A stretch of DNA of 38,968 bases, taken from contig JAJDWR010000005.1 in assembly GCA_022825505.1 (NCBI GenBank), positions 1 to 38,968 on the forward strand, written 5' to 3'. This document shows, one piece after another, positions 31,174 to 38,968 of this stretch. The DNA comes from Gammaproteobacteria bacterium. GTDB lineage: Bacteria; Pseudomonadota; Gammaproteobacteria; Steroidobacterales; Rariloculaceae. A program made the translations under genes and the position numbers. The notes under the pieces are model-generated. The model was not told the origin of the DNA and did no database searches. It worked only from the letters and a program-made list of their open reading frames with translations. Within the stretch, counting starts at the first letter, position 1; each line of letters opens with the position of its first letter.

Positions 31174-32961
31174 TCAGGTACCCAGCCAGCCTATCCGTCG
31201 AGTCAGGGCGTCGGCGTCCGGCTTGCCGGCGAAACCGAGCACGCAAGACTCCCGGGCGGCTTCGGCAAGGGTCAGCGGAAACTCCAGCAGTTCTTCGTCC
31301 CGGAAACCGCTGATGCGGACGGTTTGTCCGGCTTCGAATCTGGCCAATCGCGCCAACAGATTCTTCTCGCTCAACATCAGCCCGTCGATCGCGATCAGGA
31401 TATCGCCGGGGCTCACGCCGGCCCGCTCCGCGGGACCGTCCGCCATCACCACAGCCACTTCAAGGCCGGCGCCGTGCGGCCGGAATCGAATACCCAGTTC
31501 CAGCGGCGGCGCGGCGGCCGCGCCCGTGCCGCTTCCCGCTCGTCCGAATCGCTTGTCGCGGCGAAACTCCAGGGTGACACCGAAATCTGCCATCAGTTCG
31601 GCCAGCGGAAGATCGTCCGTACCGCGCACGGCGGCGTCGAAGAATTCCGTGAGGTCCAGGCCGGACAGGTCCTGAACGAGCTGCTCGAATGCCGTTTCCG
31701 GCATCCCTTCACCGGATTGGCCGTAGCGTTTCCAGAGCTCGCACATGACCTCGTCCAGCGTCGTGGCGGACTCCCTGCGCAGGGTCAGGTCCAGGGCGAG
31801 CGCTGCCAGCGCACCCTTGCTGTAGTAGTTGACATTGGCATTGAGAAAATTCACTTCCGGCTTGTAGTACTTGTCCCATGCCTCGAAACTGGCCTCGGAG
31901 AGGCTCTGCCGGAGTCGCCCGGGGGTCTGGTAGACCCGGGTCAGCTTGTTGCCCAGGCTGCGCAGGTAGGCCGCCGCGTCGATGAGACCGCTTCGCAACA
32001 GCAACACGTCCTCGTAATAGGAGGTGACGCCCTCGACCACCCACAGCAGCCGCGTGTGGCTGCGCCGATCCAGACGATAGGGACTGAACGCCCGGGGCTT
32101 GATGCGCTTGACGTTCCAGGCATGAAAGTACTCGTGGCTGCAGAGGGTGAGGAAGTTCCGGTAGTTATCCGACACCGCATCGTGCCCGCGCACCGGCAGG
32201 TTGTCCCGGGAGAAAATCAGGCTGCTGGATGCCCGGTGTTCCAATCCGCCGCGGCCGCGGCCTGAGGCGTAGCCGAGAAACAGGTAGCGCCGAAACGGGG
32301 CCGGAAGGCCGAAGAATTCGATCTGCGCCTCGCAGAGCCGCGCCAGGTCGGCGGCGATGCGGTCCATGTCCGTCTGGTGACGGCCCGCGATGACCAGCCT
32401 GTGCGGCACCCCGGCCGCCTCGAACTTCACCTCGGCGAAATCGCCGATTTCGAATGGATGGTCGATCAGTTCATCGTAGTCTTCCGCCCGGTAGCAGCCG
32501 AATCCGTCTTCGTCGACTTCGACGGCCCGCATGGACGTCGCCACCCGCCAGCCCCTGGCGCGCGGGTCCCCGGGCCGTTCCAGCACGACTTCAACCGGGT
32601 CGGTTTCGCGTCCCTCGGGCGCAAGAAACAGGCAGACGCCGTTGAAGTATCCGCGTTTCGCGTCCAGGTACGCTCCGCGCACGGAACGGTCCAGGGCGAA
32701 CACTTCGGCCGTGACGGTCAGTTCCGCGCCTGCCTCGCCGCATTTCCACGAGCTCTTGGAGATTTTTTCCAGCGGAACGGGGCTGCCGTCCGAAGCGGCT
32801 CGAATGGCGACCACGTGTCGTGCGTATTCCCGCAGCATGTAGCTTCCGGGCGTCCAGGACGGCAACGAGAATCGCTGGCCCGGCGCGGGGTTCGCGACCC
32901 GGCAGCTCACCTCGAAATGGTGACGGTTCAGGCCGGCGAGCCGGACCCGGTAGCGGATCAT
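31174..32961 (-). CDS. M61 family metallopeptidase (glycyl aminopeptidase type) with PDZ domain
   Basis: A 595-residue peptidase. An N-terminal beta domain (1-170) includes FSLPSWTPGSYMLREYARHV. The zinc site is HEYFHAWNVKRIKP (His276, Glu277, His280), with the third ligand Glu in VVEGVTSYYED. A helical domain follows, then a PDZ domain at about 470-580 (MADGPAERAGVSPGDILIAI). M61 enzymes release N-terminal Gly or Ala from peptides. No clear signal peptide is visible, as for many bacterial M61 proteins. ATG 32961 opens the conserved MIRYRVRLAGLNRHHFEV. It lies 63 nt after the GST gene and 51 nt before plsY, all on the minus strand. Confidence 0.95.
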   Translation of the reverse strand: MIRYRVRLAGLNRHHFEVSCRVANPAPGQRFSLPSWTPGSYMLREYARHVVAIRAASDGSPVPLEKISKSSWKCGEAGAELTVTAEVFALDRSVRGAYLDAKRGYFNGVCLFLAPEGRETDPVEVVLERPGDPRARGWRVATSMRAVEVDEDGFGCYRAEDYDELIDHPFEIGDFAEVKFEAAGVPHRLVIAGRHQTDMDRIAADLARLCEAQIEFFGLPAPFRRYLFLGYASGRGRGGLEHRASSSLIFSRDNLPVRGHDAVSDNYRNFLTLCSHEYFHAWNVKRIKPRAFSPYRLDRRSHTRLLWVVEGVTSYYEDVLLLRSGLIDAAAYLRSLGNKLTRVYQTPGRLRQSLSEASFEAWDKYYKPEVNFLNANVNYYSKGALAALALDLTLRRESATTLDEVMCELWKRYGQSGEGMPETAFEQLVQDLSGLDLTEFFDAAVRGTDDLPLAELMADFGVTLEFRRDKRFGRAGSGTGAAAAPPLELGIRFRPHGAGLEVAVVMADGPAERAGVSPGDILIAIDGLMLSEKNLLARLARFEAGQTVRISGFRDEELLEFPLTLAEAARESCVLGFAGKPDADALTRRIGWLGT

Positions 32962-33024
32962 GACACCGGTCTCATGCCGGCAAGCCGAACCTGGTATCGG
33001 ATCACGTCCCCGATCCCACGCGGC

Positions 33025-33666
33025 TCAGGCGTTCAACGAGGCCACGGCGGGACGGGCGTCAATGGCCTCCGTCCACCGGCGCAGGTGCTTCCGATGCGCC
33101 GCGGGATCGTCCTTCGTTACCCAATGGGCGAACCATCGATACACATACGCCGCGATGTCGGCGTAGGTATAGCGGTCCCCCGCCAGGTATTCGCTCTCGC
33201 CCAGGCGGCGGTCGATCTTGTCGAAGAACGCATGGATGCGCTTGTCGCCCCGTTCCACCAGCGCGGGGATGCGCTCGTAACCCGTGGGTCCCGGCAGCGC
33301 CCGGCCGGCCGGAAAGGCCTCGGAATTGCGGAACCGTTCCTGGATGCCCAGGTAGCCTTCCAGGGTCGCGATGTCGTGCCACATCAGCACCAGCGCCTGC
33401 TCCGTGGCGTCGCGGCCCATGAGGTTGGGCTCCGTTTGAAGCTGCTCCAGGTAGTGCACGATCGCCAGGCTCTCGGTGATGCAGGCGCCGTCGTCCAGCT
33501 CGAGTGCCGGAACGGTCACGTTCGGATTGACGGCCGCATAGTCTCCGGTGCGGTGCTCCCCGGCGCGGATGTTCAGGATTTCGGTCGGGATGTCCAGGCC
33601 CTTCTCTGCGATGACGATTCCCACCTTGCGGGGGCTCGGGGCTCCGGGGAAGTAGTAAAGCTTCAT
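33025..33666 (-). CDS. Glutathione S-transferase family protein
   Basis: A 213-residue cytosolic GST. The thioredoxin-like N-domain starts MKLYYFPGAPSPRKVGIVIA, where the Ser of the PSPRK turn may be the catalytic residue. The glutathione-contacting loops are VPALELDDG and ITESLAIVHYLE. The helical C-domain contains the conserved DRYTYADIAAYVYRW N-capping motif (T-x-x-D). Such proteins conjugate glutathione to electrophiles or serve as isomerases or reductases; the substrate is unknown. Start ATG 33666-33664 is the conserved opening; upstream in-frame sequence is not GST-like. A 275-nt gap to the divergent ABC operon holds GC-rich hairpins and a GATAAT box, but no gene. Confidence 0.93.
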   Translation of the reverse strand: MKLYYFPGAPSPRKVGIVIAEKGLDIPTEILNIRAGEHRTGDYAAVNPNVTVPALELDDGACITESLAIVHYLEQLQTEPNLMGRDATEQALVLMWHDIATLEGYLGIQERFRNSEAFPAGRALPGPTGYERIPALVERGDKRIHAFFDKIDRRLGESEYLAGDRYTYADIAAYVYRWFAHWVTKDDPAAHRKHLRRWTEAIDARPAVASLNA

Positions 33667-33941
33667 GGGCCAATCAATCCTTGTTCCTGTCCGCCTTGTT
33701 CGCGCAGCAGGAGCCGGAGGCGGCGACAGAGGCGAATCCGCCCGACTCCGACCTGCGCTGTCGTTGTGAGAGTGTCGTGCCGCCCCGATCCCGGGGCTCC
33801 CGGGCCGCGGGGCAGCGAGCGCGTAGTCTACACTACGGTCGCAGATTCCATGGGCCTGTGACACAAAGCGGGTCTGCAGCAGCCGGTGGGACGGACGGTG
33901 CCCACTTTGAGATAATCCCCCGACTCCGCAGGACACCGACC

Positions 33942-34622
33942 TTGCACAACGCTGACTCCCACATTCGCCTCATCGGCGTCCGGAAATCCTACGGGGATCA
34001 CGTGGTCCTGGAAGAGTGCGACCTGAACGTCCGGCCCGGCGAATTCGTGGTGGTGGTGGGACGCAGCGGCTCCGGCAAGTCCACCCTGCTGAACCTGATC
34101 GGCGGACTGGACCGGCCAACCGACGGCGTCGTGGAACTGCTCGGACAGTCGCTCGCGGGGCTGAGCGAGGACGAGCTTTCCCGGGTGAGGTGCCGCCGCC
34201 TTGGGTTCGTGTTCCAGTTCTTCAACCTGATCCCCACGCTGACCGTGGCGGAAAACGTGCGCCTTCCCATGGCGCTCAACGGGGCCGGCAGGGCGGAGGG
34301 CGTCGGGCGCGCGGACACGCTGCTGGGGGAATTGGGGCTTGACGGTTGCGGCAGCCGGTTCCCCGAGGAACTGTCGGGGGGCGAACAGCAGCGGGTGGCG
34401 ATCGCGCGGGCCCTGTCCCACAGGCCGAACATCGTGCTGGCGGACGAGCCCACGGGCAACCTGGATCTGGAAACCGCGGAAGAAGTACTCGCGCTGCTGG
34501 AGCAGACCTGCCGCCGGCACAAGGCCACGCTGATAATGGCAACCCACAGCCGGGAAGTGCTCGGCACCGCGGACCGGGTCTTCACCATACGGGCAGCACA
34601 CATTCACGAGGAACCGCGATGA
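33942..34622 (+). CDS. ABC transporter ATPase (LolD/YbbA/MacB type)
   Basis: A 226-residue ATPase that drives an FtsX-type (type VII) ABC machine. Walker A is GRSGSGKST (40-48), Q-loop FVFQFFNLIPTLTVAENV, signature ELSGGEQQR, Walker B IVLADEPTGNLD and H-loop MATHSRE. These systems move no substrate across the membrane but pull on periplasmic lipids, lipoproteins or peptides. The TTG start at 33942 is chosen because AGGA lies at proper spacing and the conserved fold follows immediately. Its stop overlaps the permease start (ATGA), so the two are translationally coupled. Confidence 0.94.
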   Translation: MHNADSHIRLIGVRKSYGDHVVLEECDLNVRPGEFVVVVGRSGSGKSTLLNLIGGLDRPTDGVVELLGQSLAGLSEDELSRVRCRRLGFVFQFFNLIPTLTVAENVRLPMALNGAGRAEGVGRADTLLGELGLDGCGSRFPEELSGGEQQRVAIARALSHRPNIVLADEPTGNLDLETAEEVLALLEQTCRRHKATLIMATHSREVLGTADRVFTIRAAHIHEEPR

Positions 34623-37126
34623 TCGGGCTGCTGGCGCGATCCGGGCTGCGGTTCTACTGGCGCCGCCCCTGGCAACTGTGCCTGGCCGTCAGCGGCATCG
34701 CTCTCGGCGTTGCGGTCTACGTGGGCGTGGACCTGGCCAACGACAGTGCACGGCGGGCGTTTCAGTTGACCTCCGACCTGGTCACCGGCAGCACGACGCA
34801 CCACCTGATGGGCACCCGCGGCGAAATCGCCGATTCCGTGTACCGGACGCTGCGGATGGAGCACGGACCGGTACGTGCCGCGCCGGTCATCGAGACCGAG
34901 GTGCGCGTGCGCCGGCTGCCGGATCGATCGTTCACCCTGATGGGCGTCGACCCCCTGGAAGAATCCGGCTTTCGAGGCTTCTCGGGCTTTGTGCCCGGCC
35001 GCGGAACCGACCTGACGCGCCTGATCGTGGAACCCGGTGCCGTGCTGGTGCCTGCGCCGTTGCTGGAAGAACTGGACCTGGAGTCGGGCGCGGAATTCGC
35101 TCTGCTGATCGGCGGCGAGGCACGGACGATCCGTGCGGTCGGGACGGTCCTGGAAACATCCTCCGCCAACGAGGGACCAACGGCTCCGATCGTCGCCGAC
35201 ATCGCCACGGCCCAGGAATTGCTGGGCAGAGCCTCGCTGTCCCGCGTGGACCTGATTCTGGACGAGGCGGAGGCGGAGCGGATCCGCGCGATCGGCCTGC
35301 CCGACAGCACGCTGGTGCCCGCCGAGGGCCGCAATGCGGCGTTCGACGAACTGGCGCGGGCATTTCGCATCAACCTGACGGCATTGAGCCTGCTGGCGCT
35401 GCTGGTGGGCGTATTCCTGATCTACGCGACCATGTCGTTCGCGGTGGTGCAGCGGCGCGGGACATTCGGGGTGCTGCGCGCGATCGGTATCGGCAGGCGG
35501 CAACTGCTGACCGGTGTGCTGGGAGAAGCACTGGCGCTCGGCGCACTGGCCACGGCTGCGGGCATTCTGCTGGGGCAACAACTCGCGGAGGGTCTGGTGG
35601 ACCTGGTCCTGCGAACCGTGGGCGACCTCTACTTTGAATCCAGCGTGAGCGCCGTGACCCCGTCCCCGACGATCTATTGGCGCGCCATTGCACTGGGCCT
35701 GGGGATGACGCTGCTGGCCGCTGCCGCACCGGCGCTGGACGCGGCCCGCAGCACGCCGAACACCGCCATGAGCCGGGCTGCCCTGGAGCACAGCACGCGC
35801 AGGCTCGCCCGGCGCGCGACCTGGCTTGCCCTGCCCGCAGCCACGGTCGCCGCCGCACTCCTGCTGCTGTCGTCCCGGAGCCTGGTGCTGGCGTTTGCGG
35901 GACTGTTCTTCGTGATCGCGACCGGCGCCCTGCTGGTTCCCGCCGCCACGCGCCTCCTGGCCAGACTGGCCGAGCCGCTGGTCGAAAGCGGGTTCGGTAT
36001 CGCAGGGTCCCTGGCGGCACGGGGCATGGCCGCGTCGCTGAGCCGGACCGGGGTGGCCACGGCCGCGCTTTCGGTGGCGGTGGCGACCGTGGTTGGAATC
36101 GGCCTGATGATCGGCAGTTTCCGCATCAGCGTGGAAGACTGGCTGACCGGCACGCTGACGGCGGACGTCTACGTCAATATCGACGGCGAGCAGTTCTTCG
36201 AGGACAGCCATCGGGACGCGCTCTCGGCCGTTCCCGGTGTACGGGGGTCGAGCCTGACTCGCTTCATACGGCTGCCCACGGCGGCGGGCGAAGTGAGTCT
36301 GCGCGCCCTGGACCCGGGACCGGACGGCTGGGGGCTGCGCATGACGGCCGGAGGTACGGAGGCCGTAGAGCACATGGAATCCGGCGCAGGCATTCTCGTT
36401 TCCGAGCCCCTGGCGTTTCATCGTCAACTGCAGCCGGGGGACGACCTGACCCTGCCCACGGCGTCCGGCGAGCGGGCATTCACCGTGCTCGGCGCCTTTC
36501 GCGACTACAGCAGCAACGGGGGCACCGTGCTGATGCCCCTGGACCAGTACCGATCCCATTGGGCGGACGATGACATCAACGGAATCGGCGTCTACCTGGA
36601 CGATGACACCGACCGGGAGACCGCGCTGGGAGCGATACGCAGCGTATTCGGCGCCGCCAATCCGGTGCGGTTCCGGTCCAACCAATTCATCCGGGAGCGC
36701 TCGCTGGAGGTCTTCGACCGAACTTTCAGGATTACCGAAGTACTGAGAATTCTGGCCGGGATAGTCGCATTCCTCGGGCTTGCCAGCGCCGTCATGTCCA
36801 TCGAACTGGAGCGGGGCCGGGAGTTGGCGGTGCTTCGTGCCCTCGGGCTGAGGCCCCGCCAGGTGCGGGTCCTGACCCTTGCACAAACGGGCCTGCTCGG
36901 CCTGGCTGCCGGACTGTTCGCCATCCCGCTGGGAATCGTCATGGCGGCCCTGCTCATCCAGGTCATCAATGTACGTTCGTTCGGCTGGAGCATGGATCTG
37001 GCGGTCGCCGCCCAGCCGCTCGCACTCGGGGTCGCACTGGCGCTGAGCGCCGCTGTTCTGGCCGGAATCTATCCCGCCGTCCGCGCAGTTCGCGTCGGAG
37101 TCGCAGGCCAGTTGAGGGAGGAGTAG
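34619..37126 (+). CDS. FtsX-family ABC permease (tandem, YbbP/AttF-like)
   Basis: An 835-residue membrane protein with one N-terminal span (18-38), a large periplasmic domain, and two FtsX-type three- or four-helix bundles (about 250-445 and 700-825), with a second periplasmic domain between. The motif RRGTFGVLRAIGIGRRQL and its C-terminal counterpart LERGRELAVLRALGLRPRQV are the cytoplasmic coupling elements typical of FtsX, LolC/E and MacB permeases. It is a single-chain double permease as in YbbP. It is translationally coupled to the ATPase (4-nt overlap), and the lipoprotein gene starts 4 nt after its stop. The combination recalls AttEFGH-type loci. Confidence 0.94.
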   Translation: MIGLLARSGLRFYWRRPWQLCLAVSGIALGVAVYVGVDLANDSARRAFQLTSDLVTGSTTHHLMGTRGEIADSVYRTLRMEHGPVRAAPVIETEVRVRRLPDRSFTLMGVDPLEESGFRGFSGFVPGRGTDLTRLIVEPGAVLVPAPLLEELDLESGAEFALLIGGEARTIRAVGTVLETSSANEGPTAPIVADIATAQELLGRASLSRVDLILDEAEAERIRAIGLPDSTLVPAEGRNAAFDELARAFRINLTALSLLALLVGVFLIYATMSFAVVQRRGTFGVLRAIGIGRRQLLTGVLGEALALGALATAAGILLGQQLAEGLVDLVLRTVGDLYFESSVSAVTPSPTIYWRAIALGLGMTLLAAAAPALDAARSTPNTAMSRAALEHSTRRLARRATWLALPAATVAAALLLLSSRSLVLAFAGLFFVIATGALLVPAATRLLARLAEPLVESGFGIAGSLAARGMAASLSRTGVATAALSVAVATVVGIGLMIGSFRISVEDWLTGTLTADVYVNIDGEQFFEDSHRDALSAVPGVRGSSLTRFIRLPTAAGEVSLRALDPGPDGWGLRMTAGGTEAVEHMESGAGILVSEPLAFHRQLQPGDDLTLPTASGERAFTVLGAFRDYSSNGGTVLMPLDQYRSHWADDDINGIGVYLDDDTDRETALGAIRSVFGAANPVRFRSNQFIRERSLEVFDRTFRITEVLRILAGIVAFLGLASAVMSIELERGRELAVLRALGLRPRQVRVLTLAQTGLLGLAAGLFAIPLGIVMAALLIQVINVRSFGWSMDLAVAAQPLALGVALALSAAVLAGIYPAVRAVRVGVAGQLREE

Positions 37127-37129
37127 CGA

Positions 37130-38251
37130 GTGACTCGCGGCATCTGGCTGGTCGTGTTCGCGTTGGGGGGTTGCACTGCCCCGGAAGACGGCCCCGGACC
37201 CGCCCAACAGGGCAACGCAACCCGGTTTCTCACCGAACCCGGCGGTCAGGAATACGCCCGCGCGCTGGAAAGCCGGGCCTTCCGGTTCCCGGAGGATCAC
37301 GCGGCCCACGACGAGTACCGCAACGAGTGGTGGTATTTCACAGGCAACCTGCGCGACGACGACGGAAGGCACTTCGGGTTCGAGCTGACGTTCTTTCGTC
37401 TTGCGATGTCGCCGGAACCGGTCGACCGCAAATCCGCCTGGGGCGCCAGTCAGGCATGGATGGCCCACCTGGCGGTCACCGACACCGGGGGCCGGGAGTT
37501 CATGGCCGCCGAACGGTTTTCCCGGCAGGCTCTGGGCCTCGCCGGCAGCCGGGCGGAGCCCTTCGGGGTCTGGCTTGAAGACTGGGCCGCTACCGGTGAC
37601 GGCCCCGGAATCCCGCCTCTGCACTTGAGTGCCGGTACGGACCGGGCCGGAATCGAACTCACATTGAACAGCACGAAGCCCATGGTGTTCCAGGGCGACA
37701 ACGGCCTCGACCCAAAGGGGCCCGAACCCGGAAACGCCTCCTACTACTACTCATTCACCCGGCTCGAAGCCACCGGCACGGTACGCGTGGCTGACGAAAC
37801 ATTCGACGTCAGCGGCACAGCCTGGATGGATCGCGAGTGGGGAACCAGTGCGCTTAGCCCCGAACTGGCGGGCTGGGACTGGTTCGCGCTGCAACTGGCC
37901 GACAACCGCGAGGTCATGTACTACCGGCTCCGAACCGAAGACGGCGAAACCAGCCCGTTCAGCGGTGGATCGGTCGTGCAAGCCGACGGCGCCCGTATCG
38001 CGCTACGCCCCAGGGACGTCATCCTGACACCGCTCGAGCACTGGACCAGCGACGCCAGCGGCGCACGTTACCCTGTGGTCTGGCAACTCGATCTGCCCGG
38101 ACAGGACATGACTCTCCAGGTCCGGCCGTACCTTCAGGAACAGGAACTGAACCTGACCGTCCGCTACTGGGAAGGCGCGGTCAATGTAACCGGAACCCAG
38201 AGCGGAGCCCCGATCACCGGCGACGGCTACGTAGAACTCACCGGCTACTGA
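37130..38251 (+). CDS. CrtC/AttH-type (lipocalin-like) lipoprotein
   Basis: A 373-residue predicted lipoprotein: a short signal with lipobox Leu12-Gly-Gly-Cys15. The mature protein has the family's FRFPEDHAAHDEYRNEWWYF (about 52-71), FGFELTFFR, AWMAHLAVTD, YYSFTRLEATGTV, GTAWMDREWG, WDWFALQLADNREVMYYRLR, and a closing beta domain. This double beta-barrel family includes carotenoid 1,2-hydratase (CrtC) and AttH, commonly encoded beside an FtsX-type ABC system. No carotenoid genes are near, so an AttH-like role (lipid or envelope-related) is more likely. The start is GTG 37130, with GGAGG upstream in the permease end (GAGGGAGGAGTAG). Confidence 0.92.
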   Translation: MTRGIWLVVFALGGCTAPEDGPGPAQQGNATRFLTEPGGQEYARALESRAFRFPEDHAAHDEYRNEWWYFTGNLRDDDGRHFGFELTFFRLAMSPEPVDRKSAWGASQAWMAHLAVTDTGGREFMAAERFSRQALGLAGSRAEPFGVWLEDWAATGDGPGIPPLHLSAGTDRAGIELTLNSTKPMVFQGDNGLDPKGPEPGNASYYYSFTRLEATGTVRVADETFDVSGTAWMDREWGTSALSPELAGWDWFALQLADNREVMYYRLRTEDGETSPFSGGSVVQADGARIALRPRDVILTPLEHWTSDASGARYPVVWQLDLPGQDMTLQVRPYLQEQELNLTVRYWEGAVNVTGTQSGAPITGDGYVELTGY

Positions 38252-38290
38252 CCCACCCGCAGTCGCCCCCCTTTCGCACCACTCCCACAG

Positions 38291-38432
38291 CGAGGGTGGG
38301 TGCAGACACCCCTTGCGAACGTCGTCGCTCGGCGCGGGGCCAAGGACGGCCAGGAGCGCCGAGCGCCGATCCGAGCCCGCCAGGGATGGCGGGCTCGGTT
38401 AAGTTCGCAAGGGGTGGCTGCACCCACCCTCG
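38291..38432. repeat. Nested inverted-repeat element, copy 2 (convergent intergenic)
   Basis: This lies between the AttH-like gene (+) and the 5S rRNA terminator (-). Outer arms 38291-38320 and 38403-38432 pair over 30 bp with one mismatch. Inside are a 7-bp stem (TCGGCGC 38329-38335 with GCGCCGA 38356-38362) enclosing GGCCAAGGACGGCC, and a 12-bp hairpin at 38371-38398 with core CCCGCCAGGGATGGCGGG and loop GGGA. The core aligns with copy 1 at 3634-3718 in the same orientation, while the outer arms do not. The surrounding spacer (38252-38520) has no other gene. Confidence 0.8.
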
Positions 38433-38473
38433 CGGCCCCGCGCGAAATACCCCCCCGACTTAATCTGCCCTCA

Positions 38474-38513
38474 AACAAAAAATCCCCCCGACCCAAAAGG
38501 CCGGGGGGATTTT
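38474..38513 (-). terminator. Intrinsic terminator of the rRNA operon
   Basis: On the minus strand, just after 5S rRNA, AAAATCCCCCCG (513-502) pairs with CGGGGGGATTTT (490-479) around a short interior, and the stem runs into TTTTTTG. This is a strong Rho-independent terminator for the 16S-23S-5S operon. Confidence 0.85.
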
Positions 38514-38520
38514 CGTTCAT

Positions 38521-38640
38521 GAGCCTGGCGGTGACCTACTCTCACATGGGGAGACCCCACACTACCATCGGCGCTGGACGTTTTCACTTCCGAGTTCGGG
38601 ATGGGATCGGGTGGTTCCCGTCCGCTATGGCCGCCAGGCA
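38521..38640 (-). rRNA. rrf: 5S ribosomal RNA
   Basis: A 120-nt minus-strand 5S rRNA starting TGCCTGGCGGCCATAGCGG and ending ACCGCCAGGCTC. The terminal stem (TGCCTGGCGG with CCGCCAGGC), ACCCGATCCCATCCCGAACT and GCGCCGATGGTAGTGTGGGG are conserved and of gammaproteobacterial style. It lies about 70 nt downstream of 23S in the usual order. Confidence 0.96.
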
Positions 38641-38712
38641 AACCGGTCAACGCTCTCTCGAGCGCCAAATCTGGATTGATCCGCGTTTCGCACCAAGCTC
38701 CTTGGGTGTTAT

Positions 38713-38968
<256 letters not shown>

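Noticed and set aside
29944..32265. 773-codon plus-strand open frame across birA, plsY and the M61 peptidase
   Set aside because: It runs antisense to three confidently identified genes and shows no domain.
34604..37624. 1006-codon open frame on the minus strand under the permease and lipoprotein genes
   Set aside because: Gln/Arg/Gly-rich translation typical of antisense frames in GC-rich DNA. The plus-strand genes have clear motifs and coupled starts.

Overview
This is a GC-rich (roughly 65%) bacterial chromosome segment, most probably from an uncultured gammaproteobacterium. Both ends carry translation genes on the minus strand. The left end holds the start of tuf preceded by tRNA-Tyr, tRNA-Gly and tRNA-Thr(GGT). 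The right end holds the 3' end of 23S rRNA, a 5S rRNA and the operon's intrinsic terminator. Read on the minus strand, the order rrn ... birA - coaX ... tRNA-Thr(TGT) ... tRNA-Tyr - tRNA-Gly - tRNA-Thr(GGT) - tuf matches the enterobacterial rrnB - murB - birA - coaA - thrU - tyrU - glyT - thrT - tufB neighbourhood. Here the thrU-like tRNA is separated from the other three by about 26 kb of mostly accessory genes. The 5S sequence also looks gammaproteobacterial.

Layout. 0-0.6 kb: tuf and three tRNAs with a good promoter. 0.7-3.6 kb: ankyrin protein, omega-aminotransferase and a steroid 5-alpha-reductase-like membrane enzyme, then a nested inverted-repeat element. 3.9-7.6 kb: gloB diverging from thrS (an alphaproteobacterial-type ThrRS) and a fumarylacetoacetase-family hydrolase. 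7.6-10.2 kb: RRM protein, two small basic proteins, ttcA and nfi. 10.3-12.3 kb: orphan solute-binding protein, a secreted protein of unknown function and a DUF2461 protein. 12.4-15.9 kb: a complete ECF-type importer (S, fused A-A, T). 16.1-19 kb: exported M28 peptidase and alpha/beta hydrolase. 19.1-24 kb: a cluster of exported proteins. It has three DUF6152-type proteins whose predicted mature N-terminus is His-His, a four-EF-hand protein carrying a domain found fused to DUF6152 in the neighbouring gene, and a seven-repeat FG-GAP propeller. 24.2-26.6 kb: two amidohydrolases. 26.6-33.7 kb: a minus-strand run of GST, M61 peptidase, plsY, birA, coaX, ddl, exported methyltransferase and tRNA-Thr(TGT). 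33.9-38.3 kb: an ABC ATPase / FtsX permease / CrtC-AttH-type lipoprotein operon. 38.3-38.5 kb: a second nested inverted-repeat element before the rRNA terminator.

Most notable points. (1) Two intergenic elements, at 3.6 and 38.3 kb, share a conserved core whose central hairpin shows compensatory base changes, wrapped in long outer arms that are self-complementary but unrelated in sequence; both sit between convergent transcription units. (2) The DUF6152 cluster suggests an exported metal-binding (histidine-brace-like) system with a split/fused partner domain. (3) In-frame tandem repeats have expanded inside two otherwise conserved enzymes: 24-nt units in the ECF ATPase linker and 21-nt units inside D-Ala-D-Ala ligase. 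No CRISPR array, transposase, phage gene or integrase was found. All functional names come from reading motifs, without database searches.
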